IMG/VR virus record: IMGVR_UViG_3300023284_000540
Coordinates: 1 to 55,083 of that record
From: a virus
Length of the DNA stretch: 55,083 nt
Reading direction: 5' to 3' (one strand)
The notes under the pieces were generated by a model. The model was not told the DNA's origin, made no database searches, and worked only from the letters and a program-made list of their open reading frames with translations. Numbering within the stretch: the stretch's first letter is position 1; every line of letters starts with the position of its first letter. The position numbers and the translations under genes were made by a program. Of the stretch, positions 33,066 to 41,838 are shown piece by piece.

Positions 33066-33764
33066 TTACCTTCCCATCAATTGTCGCATTGGGTTCGCCC
33101 CTACAATCAAGCTACCTGCCGCCGCAGCCGCTGGCCGAACCGCTGTTATATTTGCAACCCAACCCTCTAAGTTGTTCATGGTAAATGTTCCAGGGTTATC
33201 ACTGGTAGCATTTAGGTCTCGCCGCGCTGAACCGCCCAAGCAAGAAGAGGAAAAATCGTTTGCCCGTGCATCTAGCTCATTAGTATAGCTTGTGGGTATG
33301 GCGTCAACAGTTCCGTTCCCACTGGGGTCATCACCCCCAAAGTGCGCGATCCAAAGAGTATCTTCTGCGCCCCAACTCGGTATCAGATTGGGCGGATCAG
33401 GACTTACACTCGCGCCTTCTGCTGCTGTACCCACTTCTGGTGGAGTAGTCCCATGCCAGCTTGTGATGCGGTACACCGCCGCCACTGCGGTTTCGGTTCC
33501 GCTGGTGACAAAATCAACTGTGGTTCCACCTTCAGTTCCATCAGCGATCTTATAATAGCCACTGTGGCGCACACTGGGTGAACGAGTCTCAGAAAAAAGC
33601 TGGGTCCAACCAGTCGGGGTCGCTACAGTATCAGCGGCATCGTTGGTGAACATAACCAACAATAAATCACCGGAATTGACGGTGGTTGGCATGTCCACAA
33701 GATGTTCAGTGGTGTTGCTCGCAAATGCTTCAATCGTCTCATCTGATACAATAGGAAAAGCCAT
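33066..33764 (-). CDS. Putative virion decoration or fibre protein
   Basis: 232 residues, rich in Thr, Ser, Gly and Asp with jelly-roll-like periodicity: VNSGDLLLVMFTNDAADTVA, PTGWTQLFSET, GYYKIADGTEGGTTVDF and AVAAVYRITSWHG. This layout is common among phage proteins of unknown function placed near capsid and tail genes. Surface decoration is inference. Confidence 0.7.
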   Translation of the reverse strand: MAFPIVSDETIEAFASNTTEHLVDMPTTVNSGDLLLVMFTNDAADTVATPTGWTQLFSETRSPSVRHSGYYKIADGTEGGTTVDFVTSGTETAVAAVYRITSWHGTTPPEVGTAAEGASVSPDPPNLIPSWGAEDTLWIAHFGGDDPSGNGTVDAIPTSYTNELDARANDFSSSCLGGSARRDLNATSDNPGTFTMNNLEGWVANITAVRPAAAAAGSLIVGANPMRQLMGR

Positions 33765-33765
33765 T

Positions 33766-34140
33766 TTACGAACCTGTTGACTGCGCCCCAGCTATCAGTC
33801 CCAGTGATATTAGACCCGACTCCAAAGAATCTTGAGCGTCAGTTATGATAAGTAGAAGGGCCGTCTTCTGAGCAGAAGTGAGTGTGATTTTACGGTAGAA
33901 GTCTAGTTGTGGAACTGATGTTTCCAGAATGGAGTTACCAGTGGCAGGAATAGTTACAACTAAAGTTCCAATCAATGGCTGCATAGCCGGATTCGCAGTA
34001 GAAGTCAATACAAGACTTCCTCGAACCGTTCTGGCTATTGCATCCAAAACGAACGGAGAGATCACCATCTTGTCATAAGAAACCGTAGCTGTTCCACCTA
34101 AGACACTTTTGATACTAATGGGCGTTGTCAAACTAATCAT
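33766..34140 (-). CDS. Putative structural protein
   Basis: 124 residues: mostly beta N-terminal half (SLTTPISIKSVLGGTATVSY) and a helical C-terminus (SAQKTALLLIITDAQDSLES). First gene after the terminator at 34177-34204 and directly behind operator-like site 14, so it may start a separately controlled transcript. No family recognised. Confidence 0.65.
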   Translation of the reverse strand: MISLTTPISIKSVLGGTATVSYDKMVISPFVLDAIARTVRGSLVLTSTANPAMQPLIGTLVVTIPATGNSILETSVPQLDFYRKITLTSAQKTALLLIITDAQDSLESGLISLGLIAGAQSTGS

Positions 34141-34157
34141 TGTAAACTCCTCTCATT

Positions 34158-34170
34158 TGTAATGATTACG
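34158..34170. promoter_or_regulatory. Palindromic operator-like site 14 (one mismatch)
   Basis: TGTAATGATTACG, last base differs. Intergenic, just beyond the terminator and upstream of the gene at 33766-34140. Confidence 0.8.
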
Positions 34171-34176
34171 TTACTA

Positions 34177-34204
34177 ACAAAAATGGGCCACCCGAAGGCG
34201 GCCC
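34177..34204 (-). terminator. Rho-independent terminator after the capsid gene group
   Basis: On the minus strand an 8-bp stem (GGGCCGCC with GGUGGCCC, one G-U pair) closed by a UUCG tetraloop at 34185-34204, followed by AUUUUUGUU. Stands between the genes at 34233-34862 and 33766-34140. Confidence 0.9.
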
Positions 34205-34232
34205 GTTAGCGGCAAGGAGAACGGCTCTACCC

Positions 34233-34862
34233 CTAAGAGCCACCATTATTGACCGTTAAAGTATAAGTAAACTGGATACTGTCACCACTCACCACATTGA
34301 TTGCAAGGAATACCCGACGATCCCAAAGAGAACCAGCAGTCAAAGCACTGAAGAGACCCCATTCAGTGATCGCCTTGGTGGTAGAGTAGGACCTCGTCGC
34401 TACAGAACGATATTGATTGGCAGCCGGATTGGAGGCGGTACCAGATACTCTAGCCTCACCATCCGTAGTCTCAATATCCGTGTCGCCCACGGCTGCCGCT
34501 GTGGTGCCGATGCCAGCATCATGGAACTTGAATCCACTGATAGTGGGTGTGACTCCATCGGAAGCGAAGTCCGTGGCCATATAGTTGACCCCGGCTGTAG
34601 TGACGAGACCAAACATCACCAAAGCCGTAGGATCATACAAGGACCACAACAGGAAGCCGAGAGAGGACATGCCCAAGGGAGCTTTTCCTGTGGCTATCTT
34701 CTTCCTAAACAACCACTTCCAGCACATCAGCATGGATATGATACGGGTTCGTAGAGACCTCCCTCCACCGGAGATGAGGCCATAGTCAACCCTGGTTCCA
34801 TCCTTACGGATCAGGACAGCTCCAAGCTCCCCCTTGCAGTCTATTCTGCCACCCATCTCCAT
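34233..34862 (-). CDS. Putative virion protein
   Basis: 209 residues. N-terminal segment IDCKGELGAVLIRKDGTRVDYG..., then PTISGFKFHDAGIGTTAAAVGDTDIE and a C-terminal AINVVSGDSIQFTYTLTVNNGG. I recall this C-terminus from environmental phage structural proteins. Probably capsid- or tail-associated. Begins seconds after the small upstream gene (TGATATG). Confidence 0.7.
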   Translation of the reverse strand: MEMGGRIDCKGELGAVLIRKDGTRVDYGLISGGGRSLRTRIISMLMCWKWLFRKKIATGKAPLGMSSLGFLLWSLYDPTALVMFGLVTTAGVNYMATDFASDGVTPTISGFKFHDAGIGTTAAAVGDTDIETTDGEARVSGTASNPAANQYRSVATRSYSTTKAITEWGLFSALTAGSLWDRRVFLAINVVSGDSIQFTYTLTVNNGGS

Positions 34863-34863
34863 A

Positions 34864-35043
34864 TCAATTCTCCCCTCGTTCGGGCCTCCGCTTCGGCAGT
34901 GATTCCTTCACACTGTAAACCGGCCCATTCTTCTTGGGCTTTGATCCCATCAACTGGCTCTGAACCAGCAGCTCATCCAGGATCGCCTTCAGATAAAGCT
35001 CTACCGTAGTGGATGCCAGAGGAAGATCGTAAGGCCACCCCAT
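34864..35043 (-). CDS. Small hypothetical protein after the major capsid gene
   Basis: 59 residues (MGWPYDLPLASTTVELYLKA ... ending RRPERGEN). AAGGAGTTGAG precedes the ATG, and the stop is two bases before the next start. A helical first half and basic tail. Possibly a head-associated protein; family not recognised. Confidence 0.75.
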   Translation of the reverse strand: MGWPYDLPLASTTVELYLKAILDELLVQSQLMGSKPKKNGPVYSVKESLPKRRPERGEN

Positions 35044-35052
35044 CTCAACTCC

Positions 35053-36264
35053 TTACGAGAGTGAACTGTCAGACGACACTGCCATCTTCACATCCCCTTG
35101 GGATGCTCCAAAGATGTGACGGAGCTTGTAGTCAATCGCATCCGTATCGAAGTCACCCTCGGTGGGATCAACCGCCCCACCACCCAATTGCCTCTGGTCA
35201 GAATCCTTCACGAACAACTGCGGGTCTCTCCGGCCACGAAGGAATCCGAAGTGGAAAGCGGGCCGCTGTGTCGCATCATTCGGGTCAGCAATCAGGAACC
35301 AGGGGTCCGTGGACAGGGAGGTTGCAATGATCTCGATATAGGGATTCACAACCAAGGTCAATTTGGATTTCATCCAGTTAGCAACCTGAAGGAACTGCTC
35401 AGTGGTACCCCCACCCGTGGGTCCACGAATTTCGAGGGTCAGAGCATTGAGGATATTCTGGGCAGTGACAGACAGATTGGGGCTGACCACAAGAGTCACA
35501 GCATCGATCAGGATAGGCTCACTATCCTCATCCAATTGAGCCGCAAGGACTTTGAAGGCCGTCTGCAAGCCAAGGATAGTCAGGGCGGGATTGGCAGTAA
35601 CGATGTTTTTGTTGCCAGCCGTGAAGAACGAGGCATGGGGACCGTTCGCATCCACCAACTGCTGAGTGGCCAGTTTCTCCTCTGACCTCCGAGCAGCTAC
35701 GGCCATCATCTGCGGCCTGTTCTTGAAAGCATTCAGGTCATCGTTAATCAGCATCTCAAAGGAGATGCCATAACGCTGACCATACTTCTCCACGAGGAGG
35801 GTTTTCTTACCTTCCTTGAAAGCGAACTCTTTGTAGGGTTCCCTCTCAGCCACTTTAGGCAGCTGCCCCTGACCCCCATCAATGGTGTACATGTTCATGG
35901 TCCTGAAATCCTTCAGATCATGCACCCTCATCCATTTCTGGTAGCTCACAGGCCACGCCCGATAGTTGCCAAGTAGCTGACGATAAAGCAGATCGCCAAA
36001 CAGATCGGGGAAATCAGCTATGGTCATGGCTTCCTGCAAGTGGTAAGATGGTCTACTACCATCCATTACCCCTGCGAACAAATCAGCACACTCGGCCACG
36101 GCTGCCTTCCACCTGGGATCATTGCGCCGACGGATCAGCCTTTCTCCGCTGGTCAGTCTATAGGAGGGATCAAACCCCTCCTTACGAGGGTCAAACACGG
36201 TCAGAGACTCCTTAACTGCTGTAGCCTCAGCCGCAATCTTCTTCAACTTAGCTGCAATACTCAT
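35053..36264 (-). CDS. Major capsid protein, HK97-fold type
   Basis: 403 residues. The FGDLLYRQLLGNYRAWPVSY, VHDLKDFRTMNMYTIDG, YGISFEMLINDDLNAFKNRP and VVNPYIEII / DPWFLIADPND patterns match capsid proteins of the Mu T/HK97 group. Follows protease-scaffold and a DUF2190-like gene. GGAGGACC precedes the ATG and operator-like site 15 lies 30 bp upstream. Confidence 0.9.
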   Translation of the reverse strand: MSIAAKLKKIAAEATAVKESLTVFDPRKEGFDPSYRLTSGERLIRRRNDPRWKAAVAECADLFAGVMDGSRPSYHLQEAMTIADFPDLFGDLLYRQLLGNYRAWPVSYQKWMRVHDLKDFRTMNMYTIDGGQGQLPKVAEREPYKEFAFKEGKKTLLVEKYGQRYGISFEMLINDDLNAFKNRPQMMAVAARRSEEKLATQQLVDANGPHASFFTAGNKNIVTANPALTILGLQTAFKVLAAQLDEDSEPILIDAVTLVVSPNLSVTAQNILNALTLEIRGPTGGGTTEQFLQVANWMKSKLTLVVNPYIEIIATSLSTDPWFLIADPNDATQRPAFHFGFLRGRRDPQLFVKDSDQRQLGGGAVDPTEGDFDTDAIDYKLRHIFGASQGDVKMAVSSDSSLS

Positions 36265-36293
36265 TTGGTCCTCCTAATAGACCGGGAATACAG

Positions 36294-36306
36294 TGTAATG
36301 ATTACA
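36294..36306. promoter_or_regulatory. Palindromic operator-like site 15
   Basis: TGTAATGATTACA, exact. Intergenic, upstream of the major capsid gene. Confidence 0.9.
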
Positions 36307-36317
36307 CTATTAATAGG

Positions 36318-36737
36318 CTAGGGTAGTGCTCCAACCTTGACCTGAATCTTGGTGGTGAGGACACCAGATGCCACCAGGGTTGCGCCATCATCCCCAAAGG
36401 CAACACCGAACGGAACCCCGTCCGCTCTCTTGCTCAACGGGGGACCATCACCCTTGTCGAAGTAAATCTTATCTCCGCCGAGAACCGTCACATTGGCATC
36501 GCTCCCGGCGGAGCCACTGTTGTCAACACCCCCCACCAGCAACTCAAAAACACCGTCAGTCTGGATGACAGTCTGGGCGCTGGAATTCACACCGGACAGA
36601 GCCACACCGGGTAGCTTGCCCACAACACAAGGATCACCGGCGATAGGCTGATTGGTTGTCCTTGATGCAGTCTGAGCAATCGCCTTAATCAGCTTGGTTG
36701 TGGTATTTGTCTCCGCATACTTTCTGTTTGTTGCCAT
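36318..36737 (-). CDS. DUF2190-like capsid decoration protein
   Basis: 139 residues. GDPCVVGKLPGVALSGVNSS, VIQTDGVFELLVGGVD and LGGDKIYFDKGDGP match the DUF2190 family, small beta proteins near major capsid genes that act as decoration or capsid-spike bases. Located between scaffold and capsid genes. Confidence 0.8.
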   Translation of the reverse strand: MATNRKYAETNTTTKLIKAIAQTASRTTNQPIAGDPCVVGKLPGVALSGVNSSAQTVIQTDGVFELLVGGVDNSGSAGSDANVTVLGGDKIYFDKGDGPPLSKRADGVPFGVAFGDDGATLVASGVLTTKIQVKVGALP

Positions 36738-36785
36738 TTCAACTAGCCTCCCTTTTTAATCAAGTTCACTTTCGCAAGCGAGGAC

Positions 36786-37211
36786 TTACCGACCTGCTAC
36801 AGCCGCATCCAGTCCGGCTTCTGGTATACCGAGTTCTGCTAAAGACCCTCGGAGCCGCTTATCTACCTCGTCCATCTTGGGTTCGCCGCCGGACTCCATG
36901 ACGTGCTCTGCTCCCATACCCTCCACCTTACCAGGGGCCTCTGGAGAGAAATCCTCCACGATGCCCTTGATCCACTCCGGGTCAACTTTACCTTCCTTGA
37001 TGACCGGGCTGGCACAGGCCCGTGCAACCAAATTGGCCCTGAACGGTATCTCCCCTTCTTCCAAGACTTTACAGACCTCATGGATGGCGAACGACCTGAA
37101 GTCCGCAGTAGCCCGATTAGCCAACTGCTCCTTAAAGATGGAGTTCTCCATCCTCAAAGAATCCCGCTCCTTCTTAGTCTCCTCAGCGGCTTTAATTTCC
37201 TCCGTATTCAT
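36786..37211 (-). CDS. Nested capsid scaffold protein (internal start)
   Basis: 141 residues in the same frame as the protease gene, starting at the ATG at 37211 (MNTEEIKAAEETKKERD). A good ribosome binding site, AAGGGAG six bases before the ATG, lies within the protease gene. This mirrors lambda C/Nu3, where the scaffold is made from an internal start of the protease gene. Confidence 0.7.
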   Translation of the reverse strand: MNTEEIKAAEETKKERDSLRMENSIFKEQLANRATADFRSFAIHEVCKVLEEGEIPFRANLVARACASPVIKEGKVDPEWIKGIVEDFSPEAPGKVEGMGAEHVMESGGEPKMDEVDKRLRGSLAELGIPEAGLDAAVAGR

Positions 37212-38258
37212 TGTAGACTCCCTTCCTTGCGGGTTAGGTTCCCGCTGAGATTCCAATACAGGAGCACCCCCTGCCCCAGCCTTGGTCACGAAATCTGCTG
37301 AAAAACCATGCACGAACTCGTCAGCGATAAGACCAGATTTACCCTCAGCCTCCCCCGCGTGTCCTTTGAGAGCAGCATTAATGGAAACACCAATATGGGG
37401 ACCTTTCTCCCCAAGCTGAGTAGCATGGTCAGAGAACACCTTGGTTAAAGCATACAAACCAGAGCCTTTAGGTCCATTCTTATCATAGTAGGCGTCCTCA
37501 GTAGTGATAGCAGTCAATTCATTCAGGTCTCTTATACCCTCCGGCCTATCAGCCTCCTCAGAGGCGGTAGCATGATTCCAATACATGTGAGTTCCCTTAC
37601 GGAACGCCACAGGCCCAGAGTTCTTTATCATTGATTCAGAATAGTAAGCCATCGAACCCCAACCAGGACCGATGATCTTGACGAGTACCCTCTCTACCGC
37701 CGCTTCCTTTATGGGGGTGAACTCCTCAAAAGATACGGACTCCTGCACAACCTGAGCCGACCCATCCAGTGTAATCATTACATCCTGGCCAAGAGGCAAG
37801 GATTCCACGAACGTATCTCCATCATAGTATACCCTATCTGACTCAGTGCTTTTGCTATCCACATAAGCTACATGGACTCTCTTGGACTCACCGAGTTTGA
37901 TCTTGGGGTCCGATCCCTCAGAGCCATAAGAGACGGAATAGGATCGCTTGTAGGAAATTCCCTGGAACTCATAGATCACGAAACCAGGGAAAATGTCGGC
38001 CACATAAGGGCCTGATTCATAATACTGACCTGAAGCCAGACCATGAACCTCCTCCAGAGACCGCCTCAAGTGCTTCCGTAGAGCATCATGGGACGCATTC
38101 ATGGCAAGATGAGCAGCTTCTTGAGCGGATTCTTTAGATTTGGAGATGCACACAGCTATTCTTTGAGCCTTCTTAGGGAACTCCTTCGTCATACCGGCAT
38201 CCCCTATACAGCGGCTCACAAAAGCCGAGTCAGTCTCTCCCTTTTTACGACTGGGCAT
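36786..38258 (-). CDS. Capsid maturation protease with C-terminal scaffold region
   Basis: 490 residues. The N-terminus (DSAFVSRCIGDAGMTKEFP) is a leader often seen on phage head proteases; the middle (about 165-350) contains GPGWGSMAYYSESMIKNSGP, MYWNHATASEEADRPEG and HIGVSINAALKG, the layout of Mu I/S49-like prohead proteases; the C-terminal part after residue 350 is acidic and helical (EEIKAAEETKKERDSLRMEN), a scaffold. Site 16 encodes QDVMITLDG. An internal start at 37211 probably makes the scaffold alone. Confidence 0.85.
   Translation of the reverse strand: MPSRKKGETDSAFVSRCIGDAGMTKEFPKKAQRIAVCISKSKESAQEAAHLAMNASHDALRKHLRRSLEEVHGLASGQYYESGPYVADIFPGFVIYEFQGISYKRSYSVSYGSEGSDPKIKLGESKRVHVAYVDSKSTESDRVYYDGDTFVESLPLGQDVMITLDGSAQVVQESVSFEEFTPIKEAAVERVLVKIIGPGWGSMAYYSESMIKNSGPVAFRKGTHMYWNHATASEEADRPEGIRDLNELTAITTEDAYYDKNGPKGSGLYALTKVFSDHATQLGEKGPHIGVSINAALKGHAGEAEGKSGLIADEFVHGFSADFVTKAGAGGAPVLESQREPNPQGRESTMNTEEIKAAEETKKERDSLRMENSIFKEQLANRATADFRSFAIHEVCKVLEEGEIPFRANLVARACASPVIKEGKVDPEWIKGIVEDFSPEAPGKVEGMGAEHVMESGGEPKMDEVDKRLRGSLAELGIPEAGLDAAVAGR
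37770..37782. promoter_or_regulatory. Palindromic operator-like site 16
   Basis: TGTAATCATTACA, exact. Inside the protease gene, read in frame as VMIT. Confidence 0.9.
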
Positions 38259-38321
38259 AGCTCAACCTAACATATAATCAACTCTGTCCATAATAAATCA
38301 GGGTAACTAATTGAAAACAGA

Positions 38322-40034
38322 TTAGCGATTACTAGCGCCAGGTAGTGGGGAACCTGAAGGTTTAGGTTTGTTTAAAGCGGCCTTCCTAGCTGCATCCGCC
38401 TGATCCAGTGCTGCCTGACCTAGATCAGCCTTACCCTGAGCAGCCTTTTTATCATCTTTAGCCACATCCTTGGGATCGATAAATCCTTGTCTCACGGGCT
38501 CAGGATAAAACTCCTCTACTAAGCCCTCAATATTTCTCTCTCCCATAGCAGTCACCAGTAGCTTGAATAGGTATCTCCTATCGGGGATTATGCCCTCAGC
38601 CTGGCTACCTCCCAGAGTAGCCGCTTGCACCACAGCCCGGACTCGATCTACGACATCCCTCTCTAAAATGTTCGGGAAGTCGATAACTACGCCCAAGGAT
38701 TTGCCGTTTGGAGATGTAATGATTACATTCGTACCGCTGCCAAAATCATCCCTGGAAACGGCTGCTCTGAAGCCAGCCTTATGCAGCTTGCCGAGCGGGG
38801 CCGCAGCAGACCATTCTTTCAACTTCTCACACATATGAAGAATCACACACAGCCACATATTCTGCCTGGCGACCATCTTTAGCTCTGTGGGCCGATCCAG
38901 GGTAGAGGATGTAGCAAAGTTGCCAAGATTGGAGTCTCCAAAGAAGTGTTCGGGCAAATCCGACCCAGCAGCAAGCATTGAACGAAGTGCCCTAGCTTCA
39001 TCCGGCCCTGTGGTGTGTCCAGCAGTTTTGATAGCAGATATTTTAGTATCACCTGCCAGCGTAGCCCAAGCAGCCGTGTTAGCAGGAGGATTGGTGTCCA
39101 ACGCATTGCCTGTGGAGATGGCCGTATTCAGCTTACTCTTGGCAGCAGCTACTCCTTTTTTACCAGCTAAGCCGGATATCTGCATAGCCAGTCTGGAGTA
39201 AGCCTTCAAGATCGTGGCGAAGTTCTCAAGGATACCTTTATAGGCCGTGGCCCAAGGCATGGCGGAAAATAGCTCAGGAATACCAAACTGCATCTGCGAC
39301 AGGCCGCCCGTGGATACATGAAGCACTGGAGAATCCCAGAGAATACGGATACCCTTGAAACTGGAGGGTTTAGCCCTAGTGCGGGGGTTATAGTCAACAT
39401 CAGGATACAGTACCCTGCTAGCCTCTACACCATTCTTGGAAGGGATATGACGCTCGTAAAACCAAGGCTCCTGAGCATCATCAGGATTGCTGATAATACT
39501 TTGTATTTGATCGAATGGCAGAAGTCTGACCCTGGCACTCCCATTAGACTTATTACGGAAGAACACAAAGAAAGTATTACCATCCAACCTCTGATCCTTC
39601 TCCCTCTCCGGCCATCCCTTATCCCCATTGCCTATGATCCTTTGATTCTTACGGTCTGTGAAGAAGTCCCGAATGATTTCATCCACATCCTCATCATCAG
39701 CCTTGATCTTAACCCCGCCCCCCCAGACATAGAGTTCTTGCACAGTGACAGCTCTCTTGATAAGGGGGTTCACAAGGTACATAATCCTGGATAAAGCAAC
39801 CATCTTGCGGACGGTATCCCGGTCAAGATTCCAGCTACCAAGAGCAGTAGTCAGATCGGTCCAGCCCATAGCATCCACGGACAGCTGAATATCAGCTAAG
39901 CTGGCGGTCTCCTGGATGGGGGCTTCCTGAGATTTGACCATAGCCTCTTCAGCATTATTTGCTGATTCCATTAGACTTCTGGCACCCATCCAGAAGCCAG
40001 CCAGAGCCCCGACAAATTTGTCACGAATGCCCAT
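38322..40034 (-). CDS. Portal protein
   Basis: 570 residues. LIKRAVTVQELYVWGGGVKI, DGNTFFVFFRN, LPEHFFGDSNLGNFATSSTLDRP and the acidic/basic C-terminal tail match phage portal proteins (SPP1/HK97-like). The last A of operator-like site 18 is the first base of its ATG; site 17 is embedded in frame (TNVIITS). It is separated from terminase by a cassette of membrane and exported proteins, not the usual direct neighbour. Confidence 0.9.
   Translation of the reverse strand: MGIRDKFVGALAGFWMGARSLMESANNAEEAMVKSQEAPIQETASLADIQLSVDAMGWTDLTTALGSWNLDRDTVRKMVALSRIMYLVNPLIKRAVTVQELYVWGGGVKIKADDEDVDEIIRDFFTDRKNQRIIGNGDKGWPEREKDQRLDGNTFFVFFRNKSNGSARVRLLPFDQIQSIISNPDDAQEPWFYERHIPSKNGVEASRVLYPDVDYNPRTRAKPSSFKGIRILWDSPVLHVSTGGLSQMQFGIPELFSAMPWATAYKGILENFATILKAYSRLAMQISGLAGKKGVAAAKSKLNTAISTGNALDTNPPANTAAWATLAGDTKISAIKTAGHTTGPDEARALRSMLAAGSDLPEHFFGDSNLGNFATSSTLDRPTELKMVARQNMWLCVILHMCEKLKEWSAAAPLGKLHKAGFRAAVSRDDFGSGTNVIITSPNGKSLGVVIDFPNILERDVVDRVRAVVQAATLGGSQAEGIIPDRRYLFKLLVTAMGERNIEGLVEEFYPEPVRQGFIDPKDVAKDDKKAAQGKADLGQAALDQADAARKAALNKPKPSGSPLPGASNR
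38715..38727. promoter_or_regulatory. Palindromic operator-like site 17
   Basis: TGTAATGATTACA, exact. Inside the portal gene, read in frame as VIIT. Confidence 0.9.
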
Positions 40035-40046
40035 GTAATGATTACA
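40034..40046. promoter_or_regulatory. Palindromic operator-like site 18 abutting the portal start codon
   Basis: TGTAATGATTACA, exact. Its terminal A forms the portal ATG. Confidence 0.9.
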
Positions 40047-40049
40047 CTC

Positions 40050-40433
40050 CTAACGGGCTCCAACAGCCGCATCTCTCTGCGCCAAACTGGACCGCAGCAA
40101 AGTCCGTACTGTGTATATCATAGTAGCTGAGCCAACACCAAGGTAAATCCATTTCCACACTGATCCATCTCTATCCCCAGCCAGCTCTCTTATCATTATT
40201 CTATTGTTCTCTACAAGAGCACTCTGGTATCCTTGATTGATGGAAAAACGGGTCTGGAAATCCTCAATAGCTTGCTCCTGCTGCCTGATTTGCTCCTCTA
40301 AGTTGTTTATTATCACCCTATACGAAGAGAAAATCTCCTCAACCTCAGCGTGGGTATAGGTTTGCTGGATGCCCTGCTGTGCAGATACCGGCAAACTACA
40401 CAATACAATGAGGATAAGACCCAGCAGCTTCAT
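40050..40433 (-). CDS. Exported coiled-coil protein with C-terminal membrane segment (spanin-like)
   Basis: 127 residues from the ATG at 40433, where AGGGG lies upstream; it starts with a signal peptide (MKLLGLILIVLCSLPVSAQ), then a heptad helix (IINNLEEQIRQQEQAIEDFQ) and a hydrophobic stretch (WIYLGVGSATMIYTVRTLL) before a basic tail. This suggests a periplasmic coiled coil anchored to the membrane, a possible lysis protein. No lipobox Cys follows the signal. Confidence 0.65.
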   Translation of the reverse strand: MKLLGLILIVLCSLPVSAQQGIQQTYTHAEVEEIFSSYRVIINNLEEQIRQQEQAIEDFQTRFSINQGYQSALVENNRIMIRELAGDRDGSVWKWIYLGVGSATMIYTVRTLLRSSLAQRDAAVGAR

Positions 40434-40443
40434 GCTATATCCC

Positions 40444-40632
40444 CTACTTCTTGGCAGCCGCCTTCTCGATCTTGTGGCCAATTCCGATCATGCCCAGACC
40501 TCCACCTACCATAGTGATACCGCTCTGAATCTCCCCAAAGCTGAATTCACCAGACGCTATGACACTAGCTATCTGAGCCAAACCCCCAAAAATCAAGGTA
40601 ACACCAGCAGCCCATGTTTTAATCCCTGACAT
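40444..40632 (-). CDS. Small membrane protein, holin candidate
   Basis: 62 residues with two hydrophobic segments (AAGVTLIFGGLAQIASVIA and SGITMVGGGLGMIGIGH) and a basic C-terminus (KIEKAAAKK). Class II holin-like in size and topology. Among the membrane cassette between terminase and portal. The endolysin is elsewhere (52.6 kb). Confidence 0.65.
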   Translation of the reverse strand: MSGIKTWAAGVTLIFGGLAQIASVIASGEFSFGEIQSGITMVGGGLGMIGIGHKIEKAAAKK

Positions 40633-40650
40633 CCACCCACCTCCCTATTC

Positions 40651-41226
40651 TCAGTTTATGGTCATGACCAAGGCTTCTCTAACACCATCATCCTTGGACA
40701 TTAACAGTTTATACGCGCAGGCACCACCAGATAGTTCCATGAGCCCATCCAGAAACGATCTTTGAATAACAGCCGTATCCGGGAGGTCGGTTTCAAGCTC
40801 TCTGCCCACACTATCAAAAGTCTGCACACTCAGAGGCAGGATACCACGGACAGTATCACTAAGGTTGACGGCATCAGTGCCGGACAGGATCGCCGCCGTT
40901 AGAGAACCCCATTTAGCTGCCCTCACAAATATCCTGATCCAATTCCTGCTCTCCGCCCGCCTTATCACTGAAGAAATAAGAAGAGGGGAAATAGTGGGGA
41001 TATCATTCTTATGAGCGGCTATGTAAATTTTCCCGGCATGAACAGTAGTGGTCTCAGCCGACAAGTTGCAAATGTCCGCTTGCCACAGGATGTATCCATT
41101 GCCACTGGAGCCAAATACGGTCTTGAAGATATCCGGTGGCTGTGGGAATAGAGACATCTCGATCTGGGCTGATGCTGTACCACCAATAAGACACATGCAA
41201 AGGATAAGTGTAGTACATTTAAGCAT
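40651..41226 (-). CDS. Secreted hypothetical protein
   Basis: 191 residues with a clear signal peptide (MLKCTTLILCMCLIGGTASAQ). The mature part has no family I recognise; includes ILWQADICNLSAETTTVHAG and a central hydrophobic patch (WGSLTAAILSGTDAV). GAGGTGG precedes the ATG. Likely periplasmic; function unknown. Confidence 0.65.
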   Translation of the reverse strand: MLKCTTLILCMCLIGGTASAQIEMSLFPQPPDIFKTVFGSSGNGYILWQADICNLSAETTTVHAGKIYIAAHKNDIPTISPLLISSVIRRAESRNWIRIFVRAAKWGSLTAAILSGTDAVNLSDTVRGILPLSVQTFDSVGRELETDLPDTAVIQRSFLDGLMELSGGACAYKLLMSKDDGVREALVMTIN

Positions 41227-41239
41227 TTACCACCTCTCT

Positions 41240-41425
41240 TTAGTCATCAAGCCGCTCCCACAGATGCCAGAAGTTACTCTCGATAATAGCTTTCAACTCA
41301 ACAATCTCCTGTTGCAGAATCTCAACCCTGGCAGTGACCTGACCATATCCATACACGGTACCAATGAAATAAGCTGAGAGTACGACAGCAAGACTGGCTA
41401 TTGCTAACTTGATACCGCTAGTCAC
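41240..41425 (-). CDS. Small membrane-anchored coiled-coil protein
   Basis: 61 residues. Hydrophobic segment LAIASLAVVLSAYFIGTVYG followed by a heptad helix (VEILQQEIVELKAIIES). Starts by ATGA overlap. A type II membrane protein, possibly an inner-membrane spanin-like lysis accessory. Confidence 0.65.
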   Translation of the reverse strand: MTSGIKLAIASLAVVLSAYFIGTVYGYGQVTARVEILQQEIVELKAIIESNFWHLWERLDD

Positions 41426-41838
41426 TGCTTCCTCTCTCTCAGAGCCCCTTCACAGATACCAAGCCGATAACTGATACTGACCTGCTCCTTGATGGCATCA
41501 TCACCTTTCTTCTCAACAAACTTTATCCACTCACGAGCATCTTCAAACCTCTGATCCGTACTCTTCATCCTCTCAGCGAGCAGGCCTTTCAAACCTTGTA
41601 TGTCTGATTGTCTCGCAATATCCTTAAGGATACTCTCTATCCTCTTTATATCCGAGCACATCGCAACCTCGTCCTTCAGACAACCCTCTATCCTGTCTAC
41701 GTCCTTCTGCTTTGCGTAGTTGTTCCCATTGCGCCGCTGAAACCACCAGCGTACTCCGAGTCCTCCCAACACTCCTGGACCCAGCAAGAAAGTGATTAAG
41801 TGAACCAGAGAATCATCAACAGGAATAGGTACCTGCAT
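41422..41838 (-). CDS. Membrane-anchored coiled-coil hypothetical protein
   Basis: 138 residues. N-terminal hydrophobic stretch LVHLITFLLGPGVLGGLGV, basic stop-transfer (RWWFQRR), then a long charged helix (VDRIEGCLKDEVAMCSDIKR, ERMKSTDQRFEDAREW). Overlaps the LuxR-type gene upstream and the next gene downstream. Role unknown, grouped with putative lysis genes. Confidence 0.65.
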   Translation of the reverse strand: MQVPIPVDDSLVHLITFLLGPGVLGGLGVRWWFQRRNGNNYAKQKDVDRIEGCLKDEVAMCSDIKRIESILKDIARQSDIQGLKGLLAERMKSTDQRFEDAREWIKFVEKKGDDAIKEQVSISYRLGICEGALRERKQ

